From the NCBI GenBank assembly GCA_016647705.1, contig CM028330.1, positions 35,477,534 through 35,541,533 of the forward strand: DNA of 64,000 nt, in the 5' to 3' direction. This document shows, piece by piece, positions 35,086 through 46,940 of the stretch (positions are counted from its first letter, which is position 1; every line of letters begins with the position of its first letter). Below the pieces are notes generated by a model, which saw nothing but the letters and a program-made list of their open reading frames with translations, had not been told where the DNA came from and made no database searches. This DNA is from Eucommia ulmoides. Its lineage: Eukaryota; Streptophyta; Magnoliopsida; Garryales; Eucommiaceae. Position numbers and translations under genes: made by a program.

Positions 35086-36480
35086 CTACATCCACCTGGG
35101 AAAAGGGTCGCATTATCAAATGTCTCTATTTCCTCCGCCCGAAGACTCCTATGCTGATTCGTGAACGTGCCAGGCTTGAGAGCGGTATCCTCTCTAAGGA
35201 CATACCCTTGATCTAGAGTGTCGCCTCAAAGAAATGAGGGTTAGGGTATAGGCCTTGGCAGAAGGCACTGGAAAAAGAAGCCTTGCCTAACTCACACTCG
35301 TTTCACTAGAGAGATTTTGGATGGGCTGGTGCCCTACTGATTTGTTTACCCCTCTAACTAGATACCACCCTATGATGGGAAGATGGACTCAGTCAACCAT
35401 GTAGCCACATTCAAGATGACCCTGGACCTCTAGGGAGCCTCCGACGTATTACGTTGCAAATAATTTCCCGTTACGTTACAAGGCAAGTCTTAGGAGTGGT
35501 ATCTCACACTCTCTCTTCGCTCTATTTCTCGTGTCGCTGATCTCGATAGAGAGTTCCTAATAAGATTCTAAGGCAACTGCAAGAAGGCTAAGACCTCCAC
35601 TCACCTCCTCACTCTCAGGTAGCGCGAGGATGAGTTGCTCAATCAGTTTCTCAAGTGCTTCGATGAGGAGGCTAGAGATGTCGACTGCCTGGATAATAGT
35701 ATGGCCCTCGCTGCTTTCATGAGTAGATTAAGAGAGGGAAAGTTCTTCTACTCTCTCACCAAAAATTCAGCGTATACCTTGGAAGATACCTTATCTCGGG
35801 GGGCGTGCTTCAATGAGGTGGACACCTTTATGGAAGACAAAGTAATGTTCTCCAGAAAGTAAGAGGATGTTCATGAAGAGAGACAGTCCTCACTGATGGG
35901 AAGTAAAAAATCCAAAGTAGAAGGGAAGTTGAGTGATAATAGACGGACCCCAACCTGGAGGGCCGAGTAATTCACACTCTTGAGGCTTTTCATGGTAACA
36001 ATTTTATGAAAGATCGATGGTAAGAAACCTGGCCTTAGGCGGCCTAGTCTGCCAAAGGCTAAGGGAAGAAAGAAAAACACCAACAAATACTATGAGTTCC
36101 ATAAGGATCATGGTCATACCACAGATGAATGTTATCAACTGAAATAGGAAATTGAGAATTTGATAAGACGTGGCTATTTTCGGTGCTACGTTCGTGAAGA
36201 TAATCGTGAAAGAGAAAGAAGATGCAAGCCGCTCCCAGAAAAAAGAGGGACAGAAAGAGGATGAGTGCCCCGCATCCTCGGGGAGGATTGAAGGATAAAT
36301 CCAGACAATCCACGGAGGGTTCTCGTCTGGTGGAGCCTCTAGCGGCACTCGAAAAGAGCATATCTGGGCCACTAAGAAAAAGGCAGAGAGAAGTAGCGGA
36401 AAGATCCTGGTGACCATGGTGCCCGGCACCGTTATCACCTTTTCCAACGAGGATCTCAATAACTACATTTATATCCTGAT
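35086..36480 (+). pseudogene. Gag of the large gypsy element, decayed
   Basis: Plus strand. At 35380-35480 it reads MDSVNHVATFKMTLDL, then GASDVLRCK, corresponding to the 'DPxDHVxxFRxxMxLQGAxDAxxCRAF' start of the gypsy gag domain. At 35635-35862 a 75-codon open stretch has LNQFLKCFDEEARDVDCLDN, then AAFMSRLREGKFFYSL, matching 'YVxRFNxEALxVDxLDxxxAxxAxxxGLRxGKF'. A zinc-knuckle equivalent follows (KYYEFHKDHGHTTDEC type, about 36085-36130) with GRPSLPKAKG before it. Stops and frameshifts are throughout. Confidence 0.72.
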
Positions 36481-36985
36481 AAAACTCTAGCAATCATGGC
36501 TATGATCTCCAATTATCGGGTTTGAAGAATACTACTGGACTGTGGGAGCTCTATTGACATCATCTTCATAGGATGCTTTAACAAAATAAAAGTCGACCCC
36601 AGTAAGCTCTTTCCGGTGACCTCTCCCCTTGTGGGCTTTAGGGGAGAAACGGTCCACCACCTAGGTTGGGTTGACTTTCTAGTGTCCCTGAGAAAGGAGC
36701 TTTGAAGAACTACCATATGGCTTTGGTTCTTGGTCGTGAACTTTCAATCTGCATACAAAGCCATACTCAGATGACTTTCCATGGGTGCCCTAAAAGCTGT
36801 GTGCTCCATGTACCACCTAGACATGAAGTTCCCTATAGAGGAAGGGATTGGTACTATGAGGGAAGACCAAATTGAGGCTAGAGAAGGCTTCATTGCTACT
36901 GTTGAGGCTGACCCTTCGCCAGCAGTAGAATAGTAATCACAGGAGGTGCCCGAGCTTTCTTCCTTATAGAACGAATTAGGGTACT
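36481..36985 (+). pseudogene. Probable protease region of the large gypsy element
   Basis: Between gag and RT, where protease is expected. Fragments such as LLDCGSSIDIIF (about 36525-36560) fit the DTGSS-type active site with changes. It is heavily shifted, so the boundaries are approximate. Confidence 0.5.
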
Positions 36986-36989
36986 ACTT

Positions 36990-38040
36990 GTGGAGGATCC
37001 TAGGGAAGAAAGAGCATGCCCAATGCCTAATAAGAACCTAGTCTCTATCCAAGTCTACCTTGAGGATAGCGCCAAGATAGTGAAAATTAGGACCGAGATG
37101 GCCCCTGGAGTACGACGAGCCCTAGAGAAACTCCTCAAGAAAAATGAAGATGTCTTCACATGGTCACACTCTGTCTTGCTAGGGGTTAATCCCGAGTGGC
37201 CATGCACCGATTGTTCATCAACCCCACTCACTTACCGGTTCATCAGAAAAGAAAGAAGTTCCACCTGGAGAACCAAGTTATTATCACCAAAGAGGCTTAG
37301 AAGCTAATAGACATTACAGTGATCAAGGAAATCACTTTCTCAAATTGGATCGCCAATTTTGTTTTAGACAAGAAGGCAGGGGAGAAGTGGCGGATGTGCG
37401 TTGATTACAAAGATCTCAACAAGGCATGTCCCAAAGACCTCTTCCCCCTTTCAAGGATTGACATGGTAATTGATGCCACAATTGGGTATAAACTTTTGAG
37501 TTTCCTAGATGTGTTCTTTGGGTACAATCAAATTTCAATGTATCGTCCCAACCACCCAAAAATGTAATTCATAATGGATAGGGCCATCTGTTGCTACAAG
37601 GTGATGCCAATCAGATTAAAGAATGCCAGTGCGACCTACCAACGAGTTGTGAATAAAATGTTCAAGTCTGAGATAGGGAAATCCATAGAGGTGTATGTGG
37701 ATGATATGCTCGTCAAGAGTCTATTGGCCGAGCAACACATCGCCGATCTCCAGAGATGCTTCGACATTCTTCAAGCACATATAATGAAGCTCAACCTCTC
37801 CAAATGCATATTTCAAATGGACTCTGGTAAGTTTATTAGTTTTACGGTCTCTAAGATAGAGGATAAATGCCAACCCAGATCAAATCTGGGTTGTCATGGA
37901 AATGTCCTCTCTGAGAACCAAGAGGGGAGTCTATAATCTGGCTAGAAGGGTAGTAGCCCTTAGTCACTTCATCTCCTAGTCGAGTGCTAGGTGTTTTTCC
38001 TTCTTCAAACTGATGAGGTAAGTAAGACCTATGAATGGAC
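36990..38040 (+). pseudogene. Reverse transcriptase of the large gypsy element
   Basis: Plus strand in three pieces. 36990-37307 carries LEKLLKKNEDVFTWSHSVL. 37319-37567 carries WRMCVDYKDLNKACPKDLFP, then SFLDVFFGYNQISMY. 37574-37936 carries KNASATYQRVVNKMFKSEI, the catalytic box YVDDMLVKS (about 37690-37716), then MKLNLSKCIFQM. A stop after the palm start and a frame change near 37850 separate it from the thumb (ARRVVALSHFIS). Confidence 0.88.
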
Positions 38041-38929
38041 ATAACAGTGTGAGATCATTTTTTAAGAGTTAAAGTTCTTTCTCGCAACCGTTCTGTTACT
38101 GACCACGCTCATTCTTGGAGAAGAGTTGTTCATGTACCTTTCCATATCTTCGACAACCGTGAGCGCCACATAAATCCAAGAGGTAGGGACTAGCCAAAGC
38201 TCTGTATATTACTCTAGTCACGTCCTGACGCCCGCCGAGGTCTAGTATTCCAGGATGGAAAAGTTATCACTCGCCTTACTCGTAGCCTCCTAGAAAATGA
38301 GGCAATATTTATAGGCCCACTTTGTAGTTGTACTAACTGGACATCCTGTGCGCCAAATACTCCATGCCTTCTAAATGTCAGGAAGATTGATAAAATGGTC
38401 CTTTGAGCTTAGCGAGTTTGATATCGTCTACTGTCTATGCACAACCATCAAAGGTCAAGTCATGGCTGATTTCATCGCTGAGTTCATATTCGTCGATGAA
38501 TCTCCACCAGAGACAACTGTCCCATTAGGCCTGAAGGACAGCACTCAGGCCCTATGTCTCGAAGCATGCCAGCCAAGTGCCACCATTCCAAATGATGTTC
38601 CATATGAAGACCCTCTCCCCCAGGGAAGAGACTATTCACCGATAATTCTTCCAACTAAAAGGGCAGCGAGACAAGACTAGTCTTGTCCACCCCCATTGGG
38701 AAAGATATCGAGTATTCTCTCAAACTTGACTTCAAGGCCATTAGTAATGAGTCTAAATACGAGTCACCGATATTCGGACTGAAATTGACCAAGCTCATGG
38801 AGGAAACAGATCTATCGATATTTTTCAATTCTCAACTAGTGGTTAATCATTTGAGAAGAAAGTACCAACCTAAGGATGCCAATATAGCAAGACATATAGA
38901 CAGGGTAAGAAACCTCTTGAAAGACTAGT
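38041..38929 (+). pseudogene. Dual RNase H region of the large gypsy element, first part
   Basis: The gypsy RNase H is frameshifted at 38050-38370. The open stretch 38375-38680 has GRLIKWSFELSEFDIVYCLC and GQVMADFIAEF. The second, archaeal-like RNase H (38683-38928) has NESKYESPIFGLKLTKLM and FFNSQLVVNHLRRKY. The Asp of the usual 'SDSQLVV' is Asn here. It is cut by the LTR insertion at 38930 and resumes at 42322. Confidence 0.8.
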
Positions 38930-41900
38930 TGGTAGCGAATTATTTTGCCGCAAATGTACGGTTCAAGTTTTAATAATGTAGTGATGAGAAATAGTTGTCG
39001 TTTCCACAGGAATTGGTTTAAATCGTCGCTAAGTACCGTGATTATCGTAACCTAACATTATCTAGGCCATCCAATTTTGGGTTTTTGTAAAAATAAAACT
39101 AAACTAAAATAAATACGAAAACAAAATACAATATAGATTTTCTATGCACTAATATTCTAGGGGCTTGATTTCATCTTGTTATTCCCTTGTTATCCTATTA
39201 AGCGGTTATTAGTTAATTATGTTCATTCAATAATCAAGGTCCCCGTGCTATTACTTTCTCACTACCTTTCCCAAGCTTCAAGTGATAGAATATGTAATCA
39301 CTTCAATACCAATATCCCTATCCCGTATTTAGGTGAAAACATTAGTTATACCCGACCTTATAGATTACGCAAGCTCTAAATATCTCCCGATCTATTAAAG
39401 TTTACATTGTGTTTAAACTAAGTCCAAACCCGGGATTACCTATCTCGAGTGTCAAATCAAGTTCTAAATTCAACTAAAATATCGTGTGAAAGTATACATT
39501 GAAAGCATTATAAAGATAAATACAATTGAATGGAGATTCTAATTAATCAATTTAGAACTCGATTATCTCCCGGTCTTACGAGATCCTAAATTTACAACGC
39601 TAACACTTAGGTGTTGATTTCCTCTTAGACTCATAATAACCTACTGGTGGCTGCAATTCATGCGTTGCCACTTTCACCGCAAGCGTACGGATCAAGTTTT
39701 AGTATAATTAACCTTTCGGTCGGGTATCGTATCCACAGGGATTTGTTGAGATTACTATCGAATACTGCGATTGTCATAACCCGACTTTATCTAGGCGAAA
39801 AAAATGGAATATAATTAATACTAATACTAAAATACTACTTTAACTATACTAATTACTAATACAAGATAGTTATGGGATGGATTATCTAGGGATTAACTTT
39901 ATTTACTTAAACGCGTTTGATTTCGTTTAGTTTATAATAATGGTGTTGGACCTATTTGACAATCTCGGTATCTAAAACTCCTCCGCCACCTCTTCTGAGT
40001 ATAAGACAGGGGATGTAACACAACTTCGTGTTAACGAATAAATCCCCCTCAACGTCTTAACAACTCTAGGTTGCGTGAGTCTTGCCCCAACCTCATTGAT
40101 CGCACACAAAACCTCTGTTTGTAAACTCTTTCGCCACCTCTCTTGAGTGTAAGACGAGGGATATAACGTGACTTCGTGTTAATGAAGAAGTCCCCCTCAA
40201 TGTCTTAACGACCCTAGGTCACGTGAGTCTTTCCCCAACGTCATTGATTTCATGCGTTGTGTTTACCCTATCAACAATCTCAATTCTAAAACTCCCTCGC
40301 CACCTTTCTCGAGTGTAAGACAAGGGAATATGTGACTTTAAAATCAATGAAGAAGTCCCCCTCAACGTATTAATGACTCTAGGTTGCATGAGTCTTGCCT
40401 CAACGTCATTGATTGTCCACAATCCTAACCCCGACCGGGTTATTGGATCGTGGCGTTTATTTATTCTAATCCGAATTTGGAATTTGTCAAACCCGGTATT
40501 CTCAATATGTAAATATAAGCACAATAAACAAACAATATGATAAACACACTAAAACATTAAAGAACAATCATCAAAGAAACGCAACTAAACCAAAGCTACG
40601 TTTTTATAAACGATATTAATCCCATACATAATCCACGTTTAACCTATGGCCATAGCCATTTATACAATTGAAACTAGACTAAACATGCTCAAACATACAT
40701 AGAAGATAAGAAATAAAAGGAAAAACAGGTGAACTTAGCTGATATCCGAAGATTATCTGCTAAAACCATCCACCGAACGATTCTCCTTCTCCGCGTGTTG
40801 ATCTTCTCCTTTGGATATGTTTAAGTACTCCCCATACTCTCTTTATATCCTAACCTAAGCCTTAAGGGCTGTAATGGCCGGAGGGAGTAAAGGAGAAAGG
40901 AGAAAAGGGGTATAAATTGACAAAATATCTAAAATAAATATCTAACACTGCGCAGAGGCTCTCCACCTAGGCGAAGGGATTTTCCGCCTTGGTAGAGGTA
41001 TGTCAGTTAAGGGTTCACCTAGGCGGTGGAGTAGGAATATAATCTGCTGGATTTCCACCTAGGCGGTGGGCTGTTAGTAGCCAATTGTTGTTTTCTTTGC
41101 ATTTTCACCGCCTAGGCAATGGTCTAGATGCCTAAGCGGTGGGCCTCTTTTCAGAATCTTGCCTTCGTGCTCATTTTTCCACTGTTCTCCGACTATTCTC
41201 GATACGATTTGATTATTTATGCTCCGATTTCATATCTTTTCACCCTACGCACCTGTTTTAATACAAAAGGAATAAAAATATATTAAAACATATAAAAATA
41301 ACTATAAACGTACTCGAAAACTAACAAATTTGGTTTGGAAATAGATAGGTAATTTACACCTATCACCTACGTTATGCACTCTCAATTCCGGTTACGAATT
41401 CAAGCTCTCCTGATTATGAAATTTGCAACCTAACATTGTTTAATTCATTGGCCACATGAATCAAACACATTAGGCCAAGGGAATGCATAAAAAGAAATTA
41501 AATCTAACAATTGACAAAATATTCACAACATGGTTCAAACGAGACTACGTTAAGCCCTAATCTAGATTACGAACACAACATAGACAAATCCATTGCTAAT
41601 ATTCTCAATAAAGTTATAAATGTAAGTAGTTTAACACAATATTACAAATACGAACTTAAAACAAAAGATTAGAGAGAAGAAAAAGGTAGAGAAAAGCTTA
41701 TTGTGGGTTTGGGCTCAGATCTTCAACTCTACGTGCCACCAATGATGTTTTCTTCCTCGATCTCGCATCAAAACGCAATCACCCGGTATTTTCTCGCCCG
41801 AAATCACCTCCAATCGCTCCCAAAAATCACCTATTTTCATTCTCTTTTCGTCCCCCCTTTTTCCCCTTTGGCCAAAATGAGCTTAAATACCCTATTTTAG

Positions 41901-42321
41901 GGTTCAGATGCGATAGACAGCATTGCAGGGCGTGTTTTAGCGCACTGCAGCGCAACAAGGGCAGAAACCCACTAACGGGAGTGTGTTGCAGCATGTGTTA
42001 GGCAGTAGATACCACTATTTCGTATTATTACTGTAATGTTCTCTTTTGAACTCTGATTGAGGTGATTCAGAAACCTATGGAAAGCTAAAACGTAGATCTA
42101 CAACTTCTATCTTTTGAGATTTTTCAAAATTAGATTGAATTATGGTAAAAAAAATGGCCTTAAAGCTACAATACCTGCACTGATTTTGCACATTTTCTCC
42201 CATTTATTTATATCCTACAAAAACAACACAAAAACACATTAAACTAACAAAAATACTTGAAAACACACAAATATTTGAAGTCAAAAGTACTTAATTTGTT
42301 GGTAAAAAACTCACTCATCCA
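38930..42321 (-). mobile_element. Athila-like solo LTR (TGGATGAGTGA subfamily), itself interrupted
   Basis: Plus-strand start TGGTAGCGAATTATTTTGCC and end AACTCACTCATCCA. The minus-strand start matches the LTR at 11258 (TGATGAGTGATTTATT...CAAATATTTGTGTGTTTTCA). Without the 39645-41365 insertion and its duplicated site it is 1666 bp. It splits the second RNase H domain of the large gypsy element. No clean target duplication could be read. Confidence 0.8.
39645..41365 (-). mobile_element. Athila-like solo LTR with CCTAGG palindromes, TSD CCTAC
   Basis: Plus-strand start TGGTGGCTGC and end CACCTATCA, flanked by CCTAC (39640-39644 and 41366-41370). It is 1721 bp. CCTAGG motifs lie at 40970-41145. 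Three near-repeats of the block 'GAATAAGTCCCCCTCAACGT...TAACGACCCTAGGT' occur around 40040, 40190 and 40350. Confidence 0.92.
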
Positions 42322-42580
42322 TGGCCTTCTCCTATCATCACCCAGGTTCCCCGAGATAAAAATTTTCACGCCGATGCCTTAGCCAATCTAGCCTCGTTTG
42401 TGCCATCCAGAAGGCCCCGATATGTTCCTATGTATATTTTCTATGAACCCAGCATCGACGAGGCAAAGTAGGTCAACTAGGTCGATGACACAGATGGTTC
42501 ACCATGTTGGATGAACCTAATCCTGCAATACGTCGAGCATGGCACCCTCCTGAGTGACAAAGCTGAGGCCAGTAGACTAG
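42322..42580 (+). pseudogene. RNase H C-terminal tail of the large gypsy element
   Basis: Resumes with TQVPRDKNFHADALANLASF, the conserved end of the second RNase H, then the connector to integrase (WMNLILQYVEHGTLL). Confidence 0.75.
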
Positions 42581-43115
42581 GATATTGGGCCTCTTGATAT
42601 TGTATGGTAAACAGAATTATGTATTGAATATTGTTCCATAGATCGAATCCTGATGCCTGTGCCCCAAAGAATCTTAGTATATTCTATCCAAGGTTCATGA
42701 AGACGTGTGTGGCAACCATACGGAATGGTAGTCACTTGCATAAAAAATAATCTGCAATGGGTATTACTGGCCAACGCTGGCGTACGATGCAAAAATCCAT
42801 GTGCGAGCATACGATAGATGCCAAAGGTTCACCCCACATCCGCAGATACCTCCAACAGAAATGACATCTATAAGTAGCACATTACTTTTCGCCCAGTGGG
42901 GAATCAACATCTTTGGACCTCACCTTATGGGTATGGGACAACACAGGTTTTTTGCTAATGGTGATCGACTATTTCATCAAGTAGGTAGAAGCGGATCACC
43001 TGGCCATGATCACTAAAGAGAAAATTTAAAATTTCACATGGAAAAACTTGGTGTGCCATTTCGGCATCGCAAAGGCCATCATAGAGGATGATGGGAAACA
43101 GTTCAATACCGACTT
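42581..43115 (+). pseudogene. Integrase of the large gypsy element, N-terminal and core part
   Basis: A zinc-binding region with VRAYDRCQRF (first Cys of CxxC changed to Tyr) at 42797-42830. Then FAQWGINIFGPHLMGMGQ, then MVIDYFIK, a stop in place of Trp, then VEADHLAMITKEK. The core ends IIEDDGKQFNTD at the insertion of the Tat solo LTR. Confidence 0.8.
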
Positions 43116-43314
43116 GTTTATAGACACTATATTTTGTCCCGCCCAATCAACCAAACCAAAGTCATCTTAACAAACCAACAAGGGCCATTGAATTAAGGGC
43201 CCAACCCATAAACTAATGACTCACAAATGAGAATTAAAATGACTAAGACACCCCAAGAATATTCTCTACAAAAATATCAAGGGAATAAACCAAGTCACTT
43301 CGGAGGTAACAAAC

Positions 43315-43690
43315 CGTTATCGAAACTAAATCGATTCAGTTCGCCACCCAAGCAAGGCCTTTAACATATATTAAATGCCCATCCCTTCATGCATTAAATG
43401 ATTGGGATGACATTTATAGGCCACATTCAAGGAATCAAGATATTTTGATCAAAATATCTTAGAGTTAACCGAAATCCTTGAAATGTGACTACCCATTATC
43501 GAAACCGAACCAATCTGATTCGCCACCTTGCATATACTTAATGTTGACATTAAGTGTTCATCCCATCAAGAATTTATTACTTGGGATGACATGGATGGGG
43601 CGGATTCAAAGAGCCCAGATGTTATTTTTACCAAAATATCTTAGGGTTAACTAAAACCATTGAAGTGTAACTACCTATTACAAGGTAAAC
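43315..43690. repeat. ~180-bp tandem duplication in the Tat solo LTR
   Basis: Two units sharing TTATCGAAAC, GATTCGCCACC, CATCCC, TTGGGATGACAT, CAAAATATCTTAG and GGTTAAC blocks, with a partial third unit at the right. Located in the U3 part. Confidence 0.65.
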
Positions 43691-44569
43691 TGTGTCGGTT
43701 CGATCCAAATCCAACCAATTCTTAGCCCATCAAATTATGATTCATCATTTAGCATTAAATACAAAATAACTCATCAAGACTAAGTTCAACGCACCTTGGA
43801 AACATTAATGGTAAGCCAACCGAAATAGTGAAATTAACTGGTACTTATCACCAAACCAAACCAAATTGGAAGTGTCTCATCAAGCCATTAATTTACCCAT
43901 GTTCAACCAATCACATTGGAGATTGTGTAATCATTGCCAATGATTGGAAGAATATTTGAAATATTTGATTATCATTACCAAATCTTAGAGAATCCAACAC
44001 AATCTTTAAAATTCGTCCAAAGTAATTCAAGATCAAGACAAGAGGAGATCATCCCCTAGCCAAACAGACCCCAGGGATGAACCTAAGATGGTCTGTGCAT
44101 CACCTAATGCGTAGACCCCCAGTTCTATATGTATTGGGGTATGTTTTCATATTTTGGGCACTTGGAAACCTCTCATTCTCTCTCTAAGTTCAAGCAAAGC
44201 TCTCAGGTTCTAGGGTTTCCAAGAATTTATCTTCAATAACACCTCAAAATTTTGCTAAAATTCTACCCTAGAGGAAGTTCTTGAGGTTCTTCAAGGAAGA
44301 ACTCGAGGTTTGATGACAACTGATCGAGGACAACCAAAGAAGATCAAGAGGGAAAAAAAGGTAATCACTTTGGGAAGACTACTTCCCCTAAGTAGGTATG
44401 TCTTCTTGAAACACCCTTTGTTCTTGGCTTAAATATGCATATTATGCTTGTAAATAGCATGATCATATAGTATTCATACATAAATTTCATGTATATAACA
44501 TGCATAACAAGTAATCAAGACAAAACGTCAAAATCATGTCAAAATCATCAAACTATGTCAAAAACATCC

Positions 44570-44905
44570 AAGAACATCAACAACACATCAAACTGAACCT
44601 AAATGAACTACGTGATGACTTGATCTTTGGTCACTCGCCAAAGTATGTAGGCAACCCACATAAGGGTTCGGCCACTTTTAATAATAAAAGCATATCATAT
44701 TTCACTCTTAGAACTACATGTTGACCTAATTCCTTATGAAAACAAAGATATGTTGGCAACCTTTATAAGCTTTGGTCGTCAAAAAATACAAAAAACGTAG
44801 TCATTTCATATCATTTTACGTGTTGGAACTACATGTCGACCTGATTTTTTGTGAAAACAAGGATATGTAGCAAACCTTTATCAGATTCGGTCGTTAATAT
44901 TTTCT
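44570..44905 (+). repeat. ~114-bp tandem repeats of the GATATGTAGGCAACC motif
   Basis: Copies at about 44,640, 44,712 and 44,826 share GAACTACATGTTGACCT and GATATGT(T)GGCAACC, followed by GGTCGT. The motif also lies just outside the LTR of the other Tat element (21480-21548, inverted). Confidence 0.7.
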
Positions 44906-45446
44906 GTTTATTATATACTGCAATTGGTTGTCGCTTCTTAGATTAGTGTAGTATTGACTGCTTTCATCACATAAAAATGCATAGAAAGGAAAAAAACTTT
45001 AAAGAAGGGATTTTTTTTTTTTTAAGTAAATCAAAGAAAATTACTTGGATGTTGTTTAACGGTGAATATTCATTTAAACTAAGGTACCAATTATGGATGG
45101 ACGTCTCGGGGTACGTAAAACCTTTCCCAAGCATAACGACCCACGAACTTACAGAAATCTTTGGTACAAAGATCTTTATGAGTAAAAACATGGGCTTTTT
45201 CTAAAATAAAAAATACTTCTAAAATCGCGGTGACCTAGCACACTATTTAACCCCATGCTAGGTGGCGACTCCTTTTTAAACATAAAATCCCGACCCAAGA
45301 AGTTTTTCAAAACCGACGCCTTAAAAAATTATTTTCAAAATGAGCGGATTTGGAGGACTTAGAGAGGGAGGAATGAAACTTGTTTCCTTTTCTTCCCGAT
45401 CTCTACTTCTTCCGCTATCAAAATACGGGATGCATCATTTTTCACG

Positions 45447-45800
45447 GACTTCAACTCCAGATTGGGAATATAGAATCACTTCTCATCTCTTGGGTACCCA
45501 GAAGTAAATGACCAAGTAGAGGTAACCAACCACACCATTCTCCACACGATCAAGATGTGACTCAACAAGTCTAAAGAGGTCTAGGTAGAGGATTTCCCAG
45601 TTGTTCTCTGGGCCTACCATACTATTGTCTAGACCTTGACAAGAGAAATGCCCTATACTTTCACCTTTGGAACAGAGTCGGTCATTTCTGTAGACCTCCA
45701 AATTGCCAACCCTTGGGTTGTGTGTTACACTGAACGGAGTAACTATGTTGAGCTCAGACTCAACCTAGATCTCCTTGAAGAATACTGAGAGCAATCTCAA
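45447..45800 (+). pseudogene. Integrase C-terminal part of the large gypsy element
   Basis: Resumes as NHFSSLGYPEVNDQVEVTNH, then LNKSKEVWVEDFPVVLWAYH, then TREMPYTFTFGTESVI and SNYVELRLNLDLLEE. The order is standard for plant gypsy integrases. An in-frame stop replaces the Lys before NHF. Confidence 0.85.
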
Positions 45801-46099
45801 GAGAGAACCCTTGCTAGTCCACCGGCCGCATGGTGAGATACCTCAAACTGCGAAGTAAAATGCTTAAGCAATTGACTAGAAACTGTAGCTAGTCACTTCC
45901 ATTTGCAAGGTAGACAACATGGCCAAATCAGCTAATGAAAAAGACAAAAATTGTCTCTGTCTTCTTGACATCAGCAAATCACATAAGTAGATGAGCACAT
46001 AGAGTTTTGCTCTGCTATTGAGGACATGAGAGGACAGAGAGCATACGATGTATAGTATCACAATAATGACAAAATCAAAAAGAAAAAAGGTATGTGCTA

Positions 46100-46175
46100 C
46101 TGACTAATTGAATCCAATGCAAAAACATCTCGTTCATTCCAAACCGATTCGGTTACAAGTCCACAACGGGATACA

Positions 46176-46210
<35 letters not shown>

Positions 46211-46940
46211 GGACAACGAAACCAAGTCTACGACTAAGTCAAGACTCCTTTGCCCATCTCCAATAGTCGAGGCATCCTCTTCTGGCGTTGGCATTGGCGT
46301 GACATCCCCTTCCCCTAGTATATGTTCTCTTGGCTCCAACTCTGACTCCCCATGCGTCTGCCGAAAGATCTTCACCCCTAACTGTCATGATGGCAGGATC
46401 CCTGTAGAATCACCGATCCTCCAAAAAATCGTCGGGGATAGTGAATCCTAGAGGAGGAAAAAGACCATTTGAAGCTCTAGCACGTGACCCTCCATTATGT
46501 CATTCCTGGAATGCTCTCCGGTTGTGCAGGTAATAAGCGTATAGCTTGTTATAAACCACCTCGATATTCTTCTTCAACCCACTCATGAATAACTGAAGCT
46601 GGGTCTTTGCCTTTTCTAAGGAATACAATTGAGTAGTAAGGTTCTCCACCTAGGACGCCAACTCCGACTCCGCCCTCTAGCTCGCCTTCAACTGCATCTG
46701 AAGGAGCTCATAACGAGACTCTCATGAACCGCACTCTGCTATCATCCTAGCCCATTATTCATTCAAGACATCCTACACCCTAGACTGATATTGCTGGTGA
46801 TAGACAAGCTCCATCAGATTGCTAGAAAGCAGGGCATGACCCCTTCTCCACTTGACGAAGAAGCTCATTCTCCCTGTGAGCCAGAACCTGCTTCTAATAA
46901 CGGGAAACAGAAATACCCTATAGAAGAGATAAGGCCATGG
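46100..46940 (-). pseudogene. Antisense coiled-coil ORF block 1 of the large gypsy element
   Basis: The minus strand (46430-46900) reads ESRYELLQMQLKASWRAESE, then VENLTTQLYSLEKAKTQLQL, then GLKKNIEVVYNKLYAYYL, a heptad-rich coiled-coil pattern. It is antisense to pol and lies between integrase and the 3' LTR. It is in the same place and orientation as the aORF at 1-4310. Several stops; an A22-27 run with (CA)n sits at 46171-46210. Confidence 0.5.

Larger units (their letters stand above)
43116..45446 (+). mobile_element. Tat-type solo LTR inside the integrase
   Basis: Begins GTTTATAGACACTATATTTT (Tat LTR start TGTAGACAC...) and ends near CATCATTTTTCACG. The integrase frame stops at ...NTD and resumes at 45447 with DFNSRLGI. 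GACTT occurs on both sides (43111-43115 and 45447-45451) as the likely duplication. At about 2.33 kb it is the same size as the LTRs of the gag-only Tat element. It contains the conserved CGGTGACCTAGCACACTATT block (45230) and two internal repeat sets. Confidence 0.82.
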
